A stretch of DNA of 64,000 nucleotides from contig OU452209.1 of the NCBI GenBank assembly GCA_911728435.2, forward strand, positions 16,040,869 through 16,104,868. Direction: 5' to 3'. This document shows positions 1 through 13,596 of the stretch, piece after piece. The translations under genes and the position numbers were made by a program. The notes under the pieces were generated by a model. That model searched no databases, was not told where the DNA came from, and saw only the letters and a list, made by a program, of their open reading frames with translations. Numbering within the stretch: position 1 is the first letter of the stretch; every line of letters starts with the position of its first letter. This stretch comes from Apoderus coryli. Lineage: Eukaryota; Arthropoda; Insecta; Coleoptera; Attelabidae.

Positions 1-3000
1 TGGCTGGGTTGGCAGTGACCAGTGCCGGTGAAATAGTGGCTGTTGACAGCGTCAGTCCCACCGTTTTCATCATACATGAAGGTGGTGAATTGTCGCGTTG
101 GTTCGATTGCAGCGATTATATGAGAGAACCATCTGATATTGCTATTCATGGTATGAATTATTATTATCAGTTTTCTTTATAGAACCGTTAGAATTTTATT
201 TTTTGATTAGGTAAAGAGTTCTACGTGTGCGACTTCAAAGGTCACAACGTGGTGGTATTTAGCGAGGATGGACAATATTTACGTCGTATTGGCTGTGAAA
301 ATATCACCAATTTCCCCAATGGCATCGATATATCCGATGCTGGTGATGTTTTAATTGGTGACTCACATGGGAATCGCTTCCATGTTGCTGTGTTCTCCAG
401 GGATGGTTCTTTGATTTCAGAATTTGAGTGCCCTTACGTGAAGGTGAGTTTGTTTTAAATTTATTTATTTTTTTTTTCAGAGAAGAACGTGAGTTTTGAA
501 GGCTTGCGCTTCATTGACTTAATGCTTTTAATTAATTTGGTCATTTATCTCAAATACTCAAGTTATTGGTCTATTCATCATAGCTTTTCGCTGATGGTTG
601 GAGAATTATTTGTGGAATAGATCCCAAATTGTACGTGTAAGTTAGTGCCACCCAAATCCGTTGTATATTTCTTCAGGTATTCCTCAAAGAACACAGTTGT
701 CTCAAAATGTTCCCATTTATTTGATCAGGTTTTCAAACCATATTTTTAGAGTACTTTTTTTTTTTCATTTTTTTATATTTTATTAATTTTTTTTATTGTC
801 TTTTTTTTATTTTGTCTTTTTGTATTTTGTATTTTTTTTTTTTTTTAATTTTGTTTTTTTTTTAATTTTGTCTTTTTTTTTTATTTCTTTTTTTTTAATA
901 TGAAAGTATAACCCTCGATGGTCTTTATCATGGATATGCCTATCACAAAACTACTGGGAAATCACGCAAGGGATTTCTTGTTGTTAAAAATAATAATTCC
1001 TTCTTTTGTATAAGAAACATTAGTAGATCACATATTCCACAATCGTAAGTCTTTCAACTCTTTGAAGGAACCATCTAGAACAGAGGTTCCCTCCCCCCTG
1101 CAAGCTAAAAAAAAATACAATTGATTGTACTGTGAGTGGATCTCAAAAAGCAAAGTTGGCCAATTGAAAAAGGAACTCCATGCAACTTTACTTTTTTGAA
1201 ACAAGAAATCCCTTGCGGGATTTCCCAGTCGTGTTATCGTAGTTTTATCGAGGCTTTAAAAAATTCAAAAAAAAAAATAAAAGAATAAGAAAAAATAACA
1301 AGAAATCCCTTGCGGGATTTCCCAGCCGCTTTGTCGTAGTTTATATATGACAAAAGTCATTGAGGGTCATAAAAAATAAAATAAAAAAAAAATTTAAAAA
1401 GAAAATTCAAAAAAAAAAACAAAAAGAATAAAAAAAATACAATTTATTGCAAATTTTAATTGATTGTGCTGTGAGTGGATGTAAAAAAAGCAAAGTTGGC
1501 CAATTGAAAAAGGAACTCCATCCAACTTCTTTGAAACAAGAAATCTCTTGCGGGATTTTCCAGTCGTGTTATCGTAGTTTTATCGAGGGTTTAAAAAATT
1601 AAATAAAAAAAAAAAAAAATTTTAAAATTAAAAGAATAAGAAAAAATAACAAGAAATCCCTTGCGGGATTTCCCAGCCGCTTTGTCGTAGTTTATATATG
1701 ACAAAAGTCATTGAGGGTCATAAAAAATAAAATAAAAAAAAAATTTAAAAAGAAAATTCAAAAAAAAAAAACAAAAAGAATAAAAAAAATACAATTTATT
1801 GCAAATTTTAATTGATTGTGCTGTGAGTGGATGTAAAAAAAGCAAAGTTGGCCAATTGAAAAAGGAACTCCATCCAACTTCTTTGAAACAAGAAATCTCT
1901 TGCGGGATTTTCCAGTCGTGTTATCGTAGTTTTATCGAGGGTTTAAAAAATTAAATAAAAAAAAAAAAAAATTTTAAAATTAAAAGAATAAGAAAAAATA
2001 ACAAGAAATCCCTTGCGGGATTTCCCAGCCGCTTTGTCGTAGTTTATATATGACAAAAGTCATTGAGGGTCATAAAAAATAAAATAAAAAAAAAATTTAA
2101 AAAGAAAATTCAAAAAAAAAAAACAAAAAGAATAAAAAAAATACAATTTATTGCAAATTTTAATTGATTGTGCTGTGAGTGGATGTAAAAAAAGCAAAGT
2201 TGGCCAATTGAAAAAGGAACTCCATCCAACTTCTTTGAAACAAGAAATCTCTTGCGGGATTTTCCAGTCGTGTTATCGTAGTTTTATCGAGGGTTTAAAA
2301 AATTAAATAAAAAAAAAAAAAAATTTTAAAATTAAAAGAATAAGAAAAAATAACAAGAAATCCCTTGCGGGATTTCCCAGCCGCTTTGTCGTAGTTTATA
2401 TATGACAAAAGTCATTGAGGGTCATAAAAAATAAAATAAAAAAAAAATTTAAAAAGAAAATTCAAAAAAAAAAAACAAAAAGAATAAAAAAAATACAATT
2501 TATTGCAAATTTTAATTGATTGTGCTGTGAGTGGATGTAAAAAAAGCAAAGTTGGCCAATTGAAAAAGGAACTCCATCCAACTTCTTTGAAACAAGAAAT
2601 CTCTTGCGGGATTTTCCAGTCGTGTTATCGTAGTTTTATCGAGGGTTTAAAAAATTAAATAAAAAAAAAAAAAAATTTTAAAATTAAAAGAATAAGAAAA
2701 AATAACAAGAAATCCCTTGCGGGATTTCCCAGCCGCTTTGTCGTAGTTTATATATGACAAAAGTCATTGAGGGTCATAAAAAATAAAATAAAAAAAAAAT
2801 TTAAAAAGAAAATTCAAAAAAAAAAAACAAAAAGAATAAAAAAAATACAATTTATTGCAAATTTTAATTGATTGTGCTGTGAGTGGATGTAAAAAAAGCA
2901 AGTTGACCAATTGAAAAAGGAACTCCATCCAACTTTACTTCTTTGAAACAAGAAATCCCTTGCGGGATTACCCAGTCGTTTTGTAGTAGTTTTATCTATG

Positions 3001-3738
3001 ACAAAAGTCATTGTGGGTTATAAAAAATAAAATATAAAAAAAATCCAAAAAACAAAATTAAAAAACAAAATTCAAAAAAAAAAATATAATTGATTGTGAT
3101 GTGAGTGGATGTCAAAAAAGCAAAGTTGGCCAATTGAAAACGGAACTCCATCCAACTTTACTTCTTTGAAATTAATTTTCATGCACCCCCCTTATGATTC
3201 TGGGCCCCCATTTTCTGTCACGCCCAACGTAGACCCCGTGGACCTCTGGAGGTCCACCTGGACCACTTTGGGAATGACTGATCTAGAAATGATACAATTT
3301 GTTTCTCATAATCATCTTCATAAGTTAACAAATGGTACATGGATATTCCAAAATTCAATATCAAAAGTATCGATTTTAATTTTTTTACCATTAAAATTTG
3401 ACAAAAATTGAATTGACTGAGTGATACTTTTGCAAAATGGCTGGTGATATAATTGTTTAAATCCATTAAATTTAACTAATGTAGTTTTTCTTTTACCGTT
3501 GACCCTAGTTCAGTGGTAACCGGCGTGGCTTTGGGTGTGGAAAGTTTCCTTCCTTTTCCTGTATTATTCTTATTATTATTGGGATGGGATATTTGGAACA
3601 GATTGTGATGCAAATTATTATTTTTTTTGACAGGTTTCACGTTGTTGCGGGCTGAAGATCACGTCGGAAGGATACGTTGTGACTCTAGCCAAAAACAATC
3701 ATCACGTATTGGTGCTGAACACCCTGTACATCTTATAA
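1..3738 (+). CDS. brat: Brain tumor (Brat) NHL domain, 3' part of gene
   Basis: Coding exons are 1-150 (enters from the left edge), 211-443 and 3634-3738, all with GT-AG borders and compatible phase. The joined protein is the end of a six-bladed NHL beta-propeller: [17 protein letters not shown], then the blade with [13 protein letters not shown], then [19 protein letters not shown] and the terminal LVLNTLYIL before TAA. That last blade is nearly diagnostic of Brat, the TRIM-NHL translational repressor that binds mRNA 3' UTRs with Pumilio/Nanos and limits neuroblast growth in Drosophila. The known N-terminal B-boxes and coiled coil would lie outside the window. The 3.2-kb last intron (444-3633) is filled with satellite and poly-T. 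Another NHL protein (mei-P26, Wech) is less likely because of the C-terminal match. Gene identity rests on recalled family sequence, not a search. Confidence 0.9.
735..900. repeat. T-rich low-complexity tract in brat intron
   Basis: About 165 bases of almost pure T runs broken by single A, G or C, on the coding strand of the last brat intron. It abuts the inverted satellite unit. No other content is visible. Confidence 0.9.
910..987 (-). repeat. Inverted, diverged unit of the 352-bp satellite
   Basis: Read on the minus strand this segment begins AACAAGAAATCCCTTGCG, continues through ATTTCCCAG, a TTTTGTGATA stretch and ends CATCGAGGGTTAT. It thus follows the order of a satellite half-unit from 1298 onward but lies in the opposite orientation and is more diverged. 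It marks the left edge of the array. Confidence 0.75.
1190..3170 (+). repeat. Satellite array, 352-bp higher-order unit, in brat intron
   Basis: The landmark ACAAGAAATCCCTTGCGGG starts at 1298, 1649, 2001, 2353 and 2705, giving periods of 351, 352, 352 and 352. The copies are almost identical. Each unit contains two diverged half-units: one with GAAATCCCTTGCGGGATTTC and one with GAAATCTCTTGCGGGATTTT, so this is a dimeric higher-order repeat. The first landmark is itself a perfect hairpin (GAAATCCC / GGGATTTC around TTGC). More diverged partial units flank the homogeneous core (1190-1297 and 2890-3170). Homogeneity suggests recent unequal exchange or amplification. Confidence 0.92.
3180..3300. 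other. GC-richer island with short hairpin in brat intron
   Basis: This stretch stands out from the AT-rich surroundings by C-rich runs and a perfect 8-bp-arm hairpin, GTGGACCT-CTGG-AGGTCCAC, at 3238-3257. It looks like the remnant of a transposable element, but no family was recognised. The remaining bases up to the exon at 3634 show nothing but a splice acceptor (TTTTTTTTGACAG). Confidence 0.4.
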
Positions 3739-6700
3739 ATTGACGAGTGAGACCAAAATAACAAATTTACAAAACAAAAAATCCAAAAATATAATCATTT
3801 ACATTTTTTTTTTAAATTAGATTTTTTGATCTCGCACTGTACTATCAATTACAGTACTGAACTGATTTTCCTTATTTTTATTATCCATAATTAATTAATA
3901 TTATTATTATTATTTTATCATAATTAACGTGGAGAAAAATATTTGTTTTGAGTTATTGTGGGGGGTTATTTTTAGGCCAAGCATTTTTATTTTTTTTATT
4001 TTATAATTATAATTTCTATAGTAACTGCATTTGTCGCGTAGTCGCGGGGTCGTACTCTATTTTTAATTATAATTAATATTGCTTGGTCTAAAATTATTTT
4101 TGTTTTTAGCCCCCCAGTCGTTACAATATTTAATATTAAAAAACATACAATGTTCGCGTTATTATTATTATTTTAAATCCAAAGTTTATTTTTATATTAT
4201 TATTATTATTATTTGTGCTATTTAATTATTTATTTTTATTTAGTTCTTGTTCTTTCATTATTTTTATTTTATCAATAATTTAATTTGGTAATAATAATAG
4301 TGGGAGAACAAAATTATTTTTGCAATTTAAATAGCATATTTTATTATTTTCAAAATATATTATTAATATTATTATTTTTATTGCTAAGCAAGTGAAATAA
4401 TAATTTTATTTATTAATATTATTAATCGTGTTTTTTTTTTTTTTTGATGGGGTTACGCGTTTTATTTTTGGGGATTGAAGTTTGATTTTAATTAGGGTAT
4501 TTTTAATTTTGTTTTTGTTGAATATTTTATGCACAATTTATTTTATTTTTTCCGTTCTTTTGATTTTATTCTTATTGTTGTTTTATTTTTTTTTATTTCA
4601 TTAGAATTTTTCGATTGATTTACATTATTATAACATAAAGAGATACATGACGATTTTTTAAAAATATTTTATTTTAGTGATCAAAATTCGGCAGTTGTTA
4701 AATTAATAAAAATAGATGAGTACCGGCTAAAAATTTTAAAATATAAAAAATAAATCTGAAGAATACTCAATGTGATTTTATTGGAACCAATTATTCATTT
4801 ATTTTGAGATTAAAAAAAAAATAATAACGGCGTTTTTGTGAATAGTCCTAATATCAATTTTCGACTATTTAAAGAAGGTACTTTTTACAAGCACAATAAT
4901 CGACTTTATTTAGTAAATTTTAAGATTGCTATTATCATTCGAATATTAATTAATTTATTATTGTATCTCTTTATGGGAAAAAATTAAACTAAACTTGCCT
5001 AAAGTGAAGATTTTATACAACAAATTTTATTCTAATTTTTTTATTCTTATTATTAATATATACAAAAAAAAAAAAAAAGATAAAAAAATGGTTCCTACAA
5101 TTTTTACAGTGTTATTAATATTTTTGTTTTTAGGTTTTAGGGATGATTTTTTTTTTTACATTGCATAACATTCTTTTTATTTTTATTATACATAATAATT
5201 ATTATTATACAATTTTTAATTTTTATATATACACCAACCGAAAGTGAGGATATTTTTTTTCTGGAATGTTACGTATTATTATTCTAGGTGTGTGCCAATA
5301 ATTGTTTGATTTTTTACGTGTTTTAGGTTTTATTTATTTTGTTTTATTTTTCTATTATTATTATTCGTGGTTTGACCAACAGTTTTTTTTTTGTTGTTGA
5401 TTTTTCGCTGTATGTTGTGTGTTTCATTTTTTACTATATTAGTGATTATATTATTTTGTTAGGGGTAGGTACGGATTATTTAATTAATATATCGAAGAAA
5501 TAAATGTGTAATTTTTTTATAATCTCAGTACAAAAACGCACATCAAACATTCAATGTTTCAGTTTTCTACAATTAGATGTGAGTTTTCGAAACCACAAAT
5601 GCTTATACAGTAATGAATTTTGCGTTTTTTAAAACTAATATTTGTGTTATTTTATTATCACTATGTCTTCTATGGATTAATTTTAATTTTGTGTTTATTT
5701 CTTCGATAATATTTTTGTTATTTTGCTTTTTTCCTAATTTTCTAGTTTTCAATAATAACAAAAGCTCAGGTTGGATTATTATCATATTAAAGTTAGTGTC
5801 TTCTCGTGGTGTTTTTCGCGAATTTATTAGTGCCATTTTTTTGTTATTTAATTCTGTTTTTTTTTTTTATTTTATTTAATTTCTAAGGTTGCATTCTAAC
5901 AGTGTAACTTTGTTAGTTACGACAACAAAGTTGTTTATTATATTTATTGGATTTTGTAGAACGCGTTTTGAGTTAGTTTTTTTTATTTAATTAATTATTA
6001 TTAATGGGTTTAACTTATTAAAATACAAAAAATAAATAAGTAAAGTGGGCGTTGATGATTATCTGTTTCAACATAACATAAATCGATGTTAGAAAGTAAA
6101 TATTATTTTAAAAAAGAAAACATGCCTGTGATAATAGTATTTCAGGTTAGTTGTGACCTTAGTATATCTTTTTATTTTAATATACATTTATATTATTATT
6201 ATTATATTTTTCTTTACATTTAACATTTTCGTTTTTTTTTTCTTATTGGGATTATTTTTTTGTTAGTGTTTATCGTTACACAAAAATTGATAGCGTGAAT
6301 AGGATGCAAATATTTTTTATAATAGGAATATAAAAATGTCCCTATGTTATGCTAGAATCGTTATTATAATAATTCACAAAAACTATCATATATAATATGT
6401 ATTTTAACAACTATTAGTAATGAAGAAAAAATAATAAAAAAAACAAACAAAAAAAAAACCCTCGAATTTTAAATACGTAAAAGTGTATTTAAAATATTAC
6501 ATAATTATATTTGAATGAGTTATTTAATTTTCTTAAATTTTTTTTTTTTTATTAATAATTATTATAGTCAGGTTAATTAATAAAAATAAAAATATTGGGA
6601 AACTCAGGAATGATTTTTCTAATATTTAAATTATTAATTATACCTGTTTGTTTGACTTTAATAGTACACCGATGATTTTCGTGAAATAAATCTCAATATA

Positions 6701-7572
6701 TTATACACCATTATATTTTATTTGAAATTTTCTTGCGTCTTTTTACATAAAGTAATTTTACTTATTACTTTTAAAAATCTAAACATATATACACATATTA
6801 TTATACAATTATTATTATTAATATTTACACAAAATATTATACATTTTTTGTTTCAGTTTACAATTATTATTAATATAAATTAAAAAAAATAATTAAAACA
6901 TTTTTTTTAAATAATATTTTTTTCGAAATATTATACTTTTAATTTTCAATAAAATTCTAGTTTAGAAAATACATTTGCTCACATTTCAGTATTTATTGTT
7001 TCGGTTAGAGCTGCGTACATCGGTAATCTACGAACGCGGGCAGACGAACACTATGATTGCATGTTCGTTTTGTATTAATTAACGAATGTCTCCTGAACTG
7101 AATTGGCTAGTATGTGGTTTTAAAAAATAATGTTTTTATTCCGGCGCACTACAACATGTGTAAAGCTGGAAGAACCGAACGGATAAGGGCGCTTTTGCTC
7201 GTGTGCCTAGTGTGTACGCGGCTTAAGAATGTTTTAAATATCGCTAATATAGAGTTTGTCCAAATACTATTGGAAAACAATAGTTTTTTCTTCGTTAGTT
7301 AAATTTTTATTTGACACATCAATAGAAATATATAATTACAAAAAAAAAAAAATTTCGTATGATATAAATTACCCTTTTGCCTGAAATTCTGAGAGAATAT
7401 TTGGGACATACTTTATATTAGTGTTACGATGCGACACGGCCTATTTCAATTTTCAATATTTTTTTATCATCGTTGAACATAGGAAAAGCAATACATTTCT
7501 GCCTTATACTTGTTGCATTAAATTCTGGTTTATTTACTGCATTGGGATTTAAAGTTTTAATTTAAACATATA
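3739..7572. other. AT-rich brat 3' flank, no gene seen
   Basis: No credible coding frame. The composition is very AT-rich with many ATT/TTA runs. Part may be brat 3' UTR, because brat mRNAs in flies have long 3' UTRs, but no poly(A) site could be assigned. A locally GC-richer block at about 7000-7240 differs in composition and may be an old insertion of unknown type. Short open frames here have no domain, no splice context and biased composition, and were not called. Confidence 0.5.
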
Positions 7573-7797
7573 CAGGGTATTTTTTTTAAATTAATTTTGT
7601 TGATAATTTGCAGCAGAAAAATGAAATAGTCCCACATTTATTATTTTATCTTATTTTTTGAGTGAAACTATCGTATATTTCTTTTTCGAGCCTCAACATT
7701 TTGGGGATACACTTCAATTCAAATATACGATAGCCGGAATAATTGACAGTACTTTTTTTTTAATTATTACTTTATCAACAAAATATATATTTAATTT
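7573..7797. mobile_element. Fold-back element candidate with TACAGGGT end
   Basis: The left part starts with TACAGGGTATTTTTTTT and an arm AAATTAATTTTGTTGATAA (about 7590-7611). An approximate reverse complement, TTATCAACAAAATATA, lies near 7769-7797. A second, inner inverted pair CTATCGTATATTT / AAATATACGATAG sits at 7668-7680 and 7721-7733. The nested inverted arms suggest a small non-autonomous DNA transposon of about 225 bp. No target-site duplication was identified. Confidence 0.45.
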
Positions 7798-10700
7798 TTT
7801 TTTATTTACAAATTAATTACTGATTTTCTTAAATAATTATTATATCAATGTGATAGAAGTGAATTTTTCGATGATTTTTACAATCACACAAGTCTTTTTA
7901 CTAGCAAAGTATATTATAAATAAAAAAATGTAATATGTACCAAAAAAAAAAACGTGTTTTTTAGATACTCGTATACCAGTAATTTTTTGCCATATTATTA
8001 TTACTATTATTATTATTAAAATTATACATGACTCCAAAAAATAAATAAAAAAAAAATTGTTTAATATATACACGATGGTTAATATTTTCAACAGTTATTA
8101 CTTATTATCATCCATGTTGTTATATTAAAAATTTAGAGAAAACTGCAACTAATTATTTATTTCTCTATTTTTATTATAATATACACGGCGTTGTTTATTG
8201 AAGGTAAAAATTGCATAAAATAGAAAGATGCGGGGCAGAACCAGTAGAAAAAAAAAACTGCAATGTATATTGGATGATTATATAAATATAGAAAGTAGAA
8301 ATATAAATTAAAACAAATTTTACCACATGTATATATTACTACCAAAAAAAATATATATAATAACAATAATTATTATTATTCTATTATCAAGTTAATAATA
8401 AATATCTGATTATTTCCTAATATATACCTAATTCATATTTTTAGCATATTATACATTTAAATAAATAAATATATTATATATATATTATGAGAGAAAAAAT
8501 AATTATAACAATATAATTATTTACTAATTCTATATCATCTCTAATTCTTATATAATAATATTTATAATTCGTTAGCAATAAGTATTTTTCAAAGTCAGTA
8601 TTCGAGAGAGAATATATTTTTATTTTATATTATTTTTAGTTATTATTATTATTATTGAAAAACCATTCCATTTTACTTTGTTTTATTATTATTATTATTA
8701 ATATTTTTATGTGTGTTGTTGTTTATGTCATAATAATTTTAGTTTACAACTGGTTTTATGGTTGTATTGTTATTATTTAATTTTCTTAAAAATATTATTT
8801 GATAATAATATTATTAATAACTACTTTTTTGAGTATGTTGTTTAATATACATACCTACTAATATATTAAATAATATTTAGCGAGTTAGGCGTTACTTAAT
8901 ATAGAATTTTAGCAACAACAACATGAGGAAAAAAAAAAGGAAACTAAATAATTATTATATTATATCATCATACAAAAATGGCCTTTTTTGGGTCGCGCGT
9001 AATATATATTTTATTCTTTGATGAATGTTGATTAAAAAACTACTTGTAATTATTATCGTAAATAATAATCTGTTAAAGAAACACCTCGACCATCAATCAT
9101 ATTAAATTTTATCTATTTACTACAGTTTGTCGTTAACAATAAATTAATATATGCGTAACATGGTTGTGACGTTTATATTTTACATAAAGTCAAACACCTC
9201 AAATGGCAAGAATTTGTTTAGTTAACACATACAAAATTTAAATGTTATATTAAGACCATAATATACAGAATTATTCAGATCGGCTTTACAAAACGTCACT
9301 CGAAAGGAAATATTTGTGGTAGCAAAATTGTTCGCAAAATCAAAAATATTTAATTATCACTAGTATTTTAGTTTTAACCCATGACAAATCGCCTCGCGGT
9401 ACCATTATTCTAATATGTAATTTGTTGCTACTTATTCATACAGCAACTCTGATTTCCCGTAATATACTGACCGCAATTGAAGTGATTTCATCAAAAATTT
9501 GAGTTAACTATACCGCAATTCGGGAATACCAGCAGTGTGGTTGGCCCAGAAGGTATAAGGCAAACTCAAACTGCGAGTGATTTAACTACTCGCGTATGTA
9601 CTGCTATCAATGGTTAACCTAAACTGCGGTATCACAATTATTGCTAAAGGAAAACATGAGTGTGATTTTGGAAAAATATACATGTTTGTACATATAAATG
9701 ATATCGTTTATATAATATATGGAGTATGCTTTTATATTTTTAATTTGATGGTATAGTTGTAAGGATATAGCCACATTTTATTCCTTGAAGTGCGTCTGAA
9801 TCTATTCTGTATATTGAATTAATCCAATCATTCTAAATTTGATAATATCAGATGTACAACCAAGAAAATAAAGTTACCTATATTTTATTATATTAAATAA
9901 AATATATATTGGACTTTAATAATTGAAATAATATGCCCGTAGGTACAAAATGATCGAAATTGAAAATAAAGTTAATATATTTGTTACTTTTGGTAAAAAT
10001 AAAAGTACATCGAATATTTAGGTATTTTTTATTTCGTTAAAAAGAAGACACATAATATGTATAACGGGAATATTATCTATTTTTTTCTGTCGCGTTCAAT
10101 AATATTATTAAAAAAAACAATAATAATTCCAAATATATACATTTAATAATATCATAATAATATAATTATTATACATACAATTATTAAAACAAAATGTTAT
10201 AGAGCACTCATATTTACATAATTAATATACATTAAAAAGAATCATAGAATTAATAATTATTTACAATGATTATTATAAATACCTACTTGATGTGTAAGCA
10301 ATATCGCTACCTATGAAAAATATATATTACTATACAAAAAAAAAAATAAAATAATTCCAAACAACAAAAAATATTTAAACTAAAAAAAATTAAAATAATA
10401 TAAATAACCAAAAAAAAAAAACAGTTAGTAGTTGAGTAGCATACATAAATAAATTATTATATTATACATATATATTTTTTATGATTTTTTTTTATTATTA
10501 ATATTGATTATTCTTACTACTATTTCTTAGTTTTTAGATATAATATTTGGACATTTATATATTATGCTGCTAATAAATAAATAATTCATAAAATTTAATA
10601 TTAATAATCAACTTGGACTTGTGACGTTTAGTGCATTATCAGCTTCAATATTAGTTGTTTGAGTTCGTAAGTTTTAGTTTCATAAAATGAAATTAAATTT

Positions 10701-13310
10701 GTTGCGGCTTTTAATTTACTCTGAACGTGACCTTGAGTTGTGTATTATGTTGGTAACTAATGTAGGATTGGTGGATTATAGGTTCAATTAGAAATGTGCC
10801 AACGTTTCTCTATTTATTTAGGCATCTTCATTATTTGATCTAAAGGTTGGTAAAAAAATGAATGAATTTTTTCACGTCACAAGTCCAATAAAAATTATTA
10901 AACTAAAATAATACACAGCGTATATTATAGTGTCCTCCCATGTTGTGGCTTCAATTATTCTTAAGACAACCAAAAAAATAAAAAGTATATATTATAGTAA
11001 AGTATATATAAAAAAAATTAAAAAAAAAACTAATAAACACATTAATAGTCATTTTGAAAGTACAAAAAATCTATTTTGCGTGTTGTTGTGTCTGTTGTAT
11101 TGTTAGTAAGTATAAATATTGTGTAAAAGTGTGTGTTATTAATCTCTTTATGGTTAACATATCAAATATTTCAATACAATAATAGTTGTTCTCTACCATT
11201 TTAATCTTAACTAAGCATCTATATTGAAAGTTAATAATATATGAATAAGAATATTGCTCTGCCCTGCCTTTTATTGGTATTTTACAAACTGGTTTCGTCT
11301 TTTGGAATGTTATAACAACTAACAAGAATTTCCTAAAATTATCATCTATTTGTTTTATTTTTTTGACAATAAAAAATTATATGTCAAACCATGCTCAAAT
11401 CCCAATGACTCACATTTCATTTACGGTAAACTAAAAGGTTAATAATCGGTTTTATAACTCTTTTATATTTTATTTATTTTTATTGTTGGTTGTTATTTCA
11501 TATTTCCTGAAACTGAGACATAATAGCTTAATTAAAAATCTGTTAAAATGAATATCTAGATAGAAAGAAAATTTACTACAGTCGTGGTCATTTTAGATAG
11601 TTTAAAATTAACAGAATTCTATCAGTATATTATTAAACATTCAGCAAAATTATTATATTTAAATAAAATTCATTGTGTCTTAGTCTTGTCATATTAATAA
11701 TAAAACGAATTACGGTTTTAATAAAAAAAATTAATGTATACACTTTAAAAAATATATTAAAATTAATAATAATCGTATCTCCTTGTTATCTATTTCCAAA
11801 ATAAAATCTTCAACCGTTTTCTTAATTCATTAAAAATATATTTTTGATAATAATACAACATGAAGTGGGATTTTTGTATCGGGTTTGCTTAGTAATAGTG
11901 CAATAGTACCTACTAAATTTGTAAATCCCACTTCTGATAATATAATTATTATTGTCAATTCAATAGTATTGGATCAGTCAATCAAGGATTGGTCTTGAGA
12001 TGTATAGAGTGATTTTAATTATTGGTTCAATATAATTTTTCAGTTTTATATACTCTGCACATAATATCTCAAGATCGTTTCGATATTGATTTTCATAGCA
12101 AAGAAATCTGCCCCATTAGGCGTTTTCCTTCTATCGTTCAGCTCAGCTCTGCTGAACTGATGTGACATGATCCCTTGCATTAAACTGTCAAAATTAAAAT
12201 GATCATATTATGAAGGAAAATGTCTATTAATTCCTAGGACGATTTGTATTTTAATAACTTATCGGTAATACTAAATATATTTTTGGGAAACGTTCGTAGG
12301 CAAAATAAATGGCAGCTTTTTAAAGCGTATCTACGTTGGTAGCCTCAAGTGGTCTATTTTCTTGAGGTATGGGGTCATTAATAATTATAATATTCCCTAC
12401 CTGGCCTGTGGATATTTGACAATTATTTATAAATTAATTTGTACAAATTAAAATAAAATATTTATTTTATTAAACACAACAAACTCTAATTTTATTACCT
12501 GTTGCATTAAATGAATACAATATATTCGTAAGTATCTTGAAAGTACCGTTGAAAATAATTAGTTTAGTTTTATCGCTATTTTCAAAAATAAGCTTTAATC
12601 GTTTATATATTTTATTTTAATTTGTGCAAGTTAATTATTTATAATTTGTAAAATATCAAAAGCACAAATATATTGCTGACATAATAACATGCCAATTGTA
12701 ATGAAAACACACTTATAAACATTATATACGGCTCGAAGGACCAAAAGTTAGCTCAGTGTTGCAGTTGACTTGTTATAAATTACTTGCAATGGTTTTGTAA
12801 TATTTTATTAGTCAAAATTTACAGCTTATTTGAAGAATAATATTAAACAATAGAGAATTAATTTTGTTCTAACGTTTCCCAAAATGATTTGGAATTTAAT
12901 AACAAAAAAAATGACATAATAATTATTATTATTATAATCCCACTCTTCAACGTATTTAATATAAAAATTTTGATATCAACATATTAATTAATAAAAATTA
13001 GTAAATGGACGAGTGCAGTCACAATATATTGCAATGCTTAAATATTAATCATTTTGAATATTTCTATTTGTAGATGTTGTTGTTGTTGTTATTGCGAAAA
13101 AACAGAAGAACACAAATTAAAATGATATAAAAATGTAAACAAAAAAAAGAAATTACCTTCTGGCAAATCGTCGTTTGTTACGTGAGAGAAAAGTTTGTGT
13201 CAAAAGCCAAATAACGAGGTTTTTATTGTATCTTAAATTCATTATTATTAGTATTTTGTATTTTTCTAGAATGGGACTTATCGCTAATGCATTTTATCTC
13301 TAGTTAAAAT
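7798..13310. other. Gene desert, AT-rich
   Basis: About 5.5 kb dominated by (ATT)n-like and A/T runs. Two less AT-rich patches (about 9390-9660 and 12090-12200) show no coding frame. The second contains the short imperfect palindrome GTTCAGCTCAGCTCTGCTGAAC near 12139. No tRNA, snRNA or conserved protein could be recognised. It could include unrecognised long 3' UTR, enhancer or non-coding RNA sequence. Confidence 0.5.
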
Positions 13311-13455
13311 ACGTTTTACCACTTCACCAAAACACTTTTCGCATTTCTCTAACATGTTAGCATCCTCGGGAGATAATTAAAACCGAGAATGCTAGCATTG
13401 TTACCGAAAGGTGTGTCGAGAATAACTAAAGTGTTTTGGTGAAGTGGTAAAACGT
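13311..13455. mobile_element. 145-bp hairpin MITE
   Basis: Perfect 26-bp terminal inverted repeats: left arm 13311-13336 starts ACGTTTTACCACTTCACC and the right arm 13430-13455 is its exact reverse complement. The interior also folds, with TGTTAGCATCCTCGG against CCGAGAATGCTAGCA, so most of the element forms one interrupted hairpin. It has no coding capacity. Family and target duplication are not clear. Confidence 0.8.
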
Positions 13456-13596
13456 TTTTTGGTTTCCTACTAATCGATTTTAATAATATGAGGACAATAT
13501 TTTCTAGTTCTTCTCGAATTTTTAATAAAAAAGGTAATGTAATTATTAAAATGCGTTAGTTGTAGTTGCAATGTTTTCTTTTATAATGTTTTTGTA

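Noticed and set aside
5603..8366. Hydrophobic frames of 60-90 codons in the AT-rich region
   Set aside because: Leu/Ile/Phe/Asn bias follows from base composition; no start context, domain or splice evidence.
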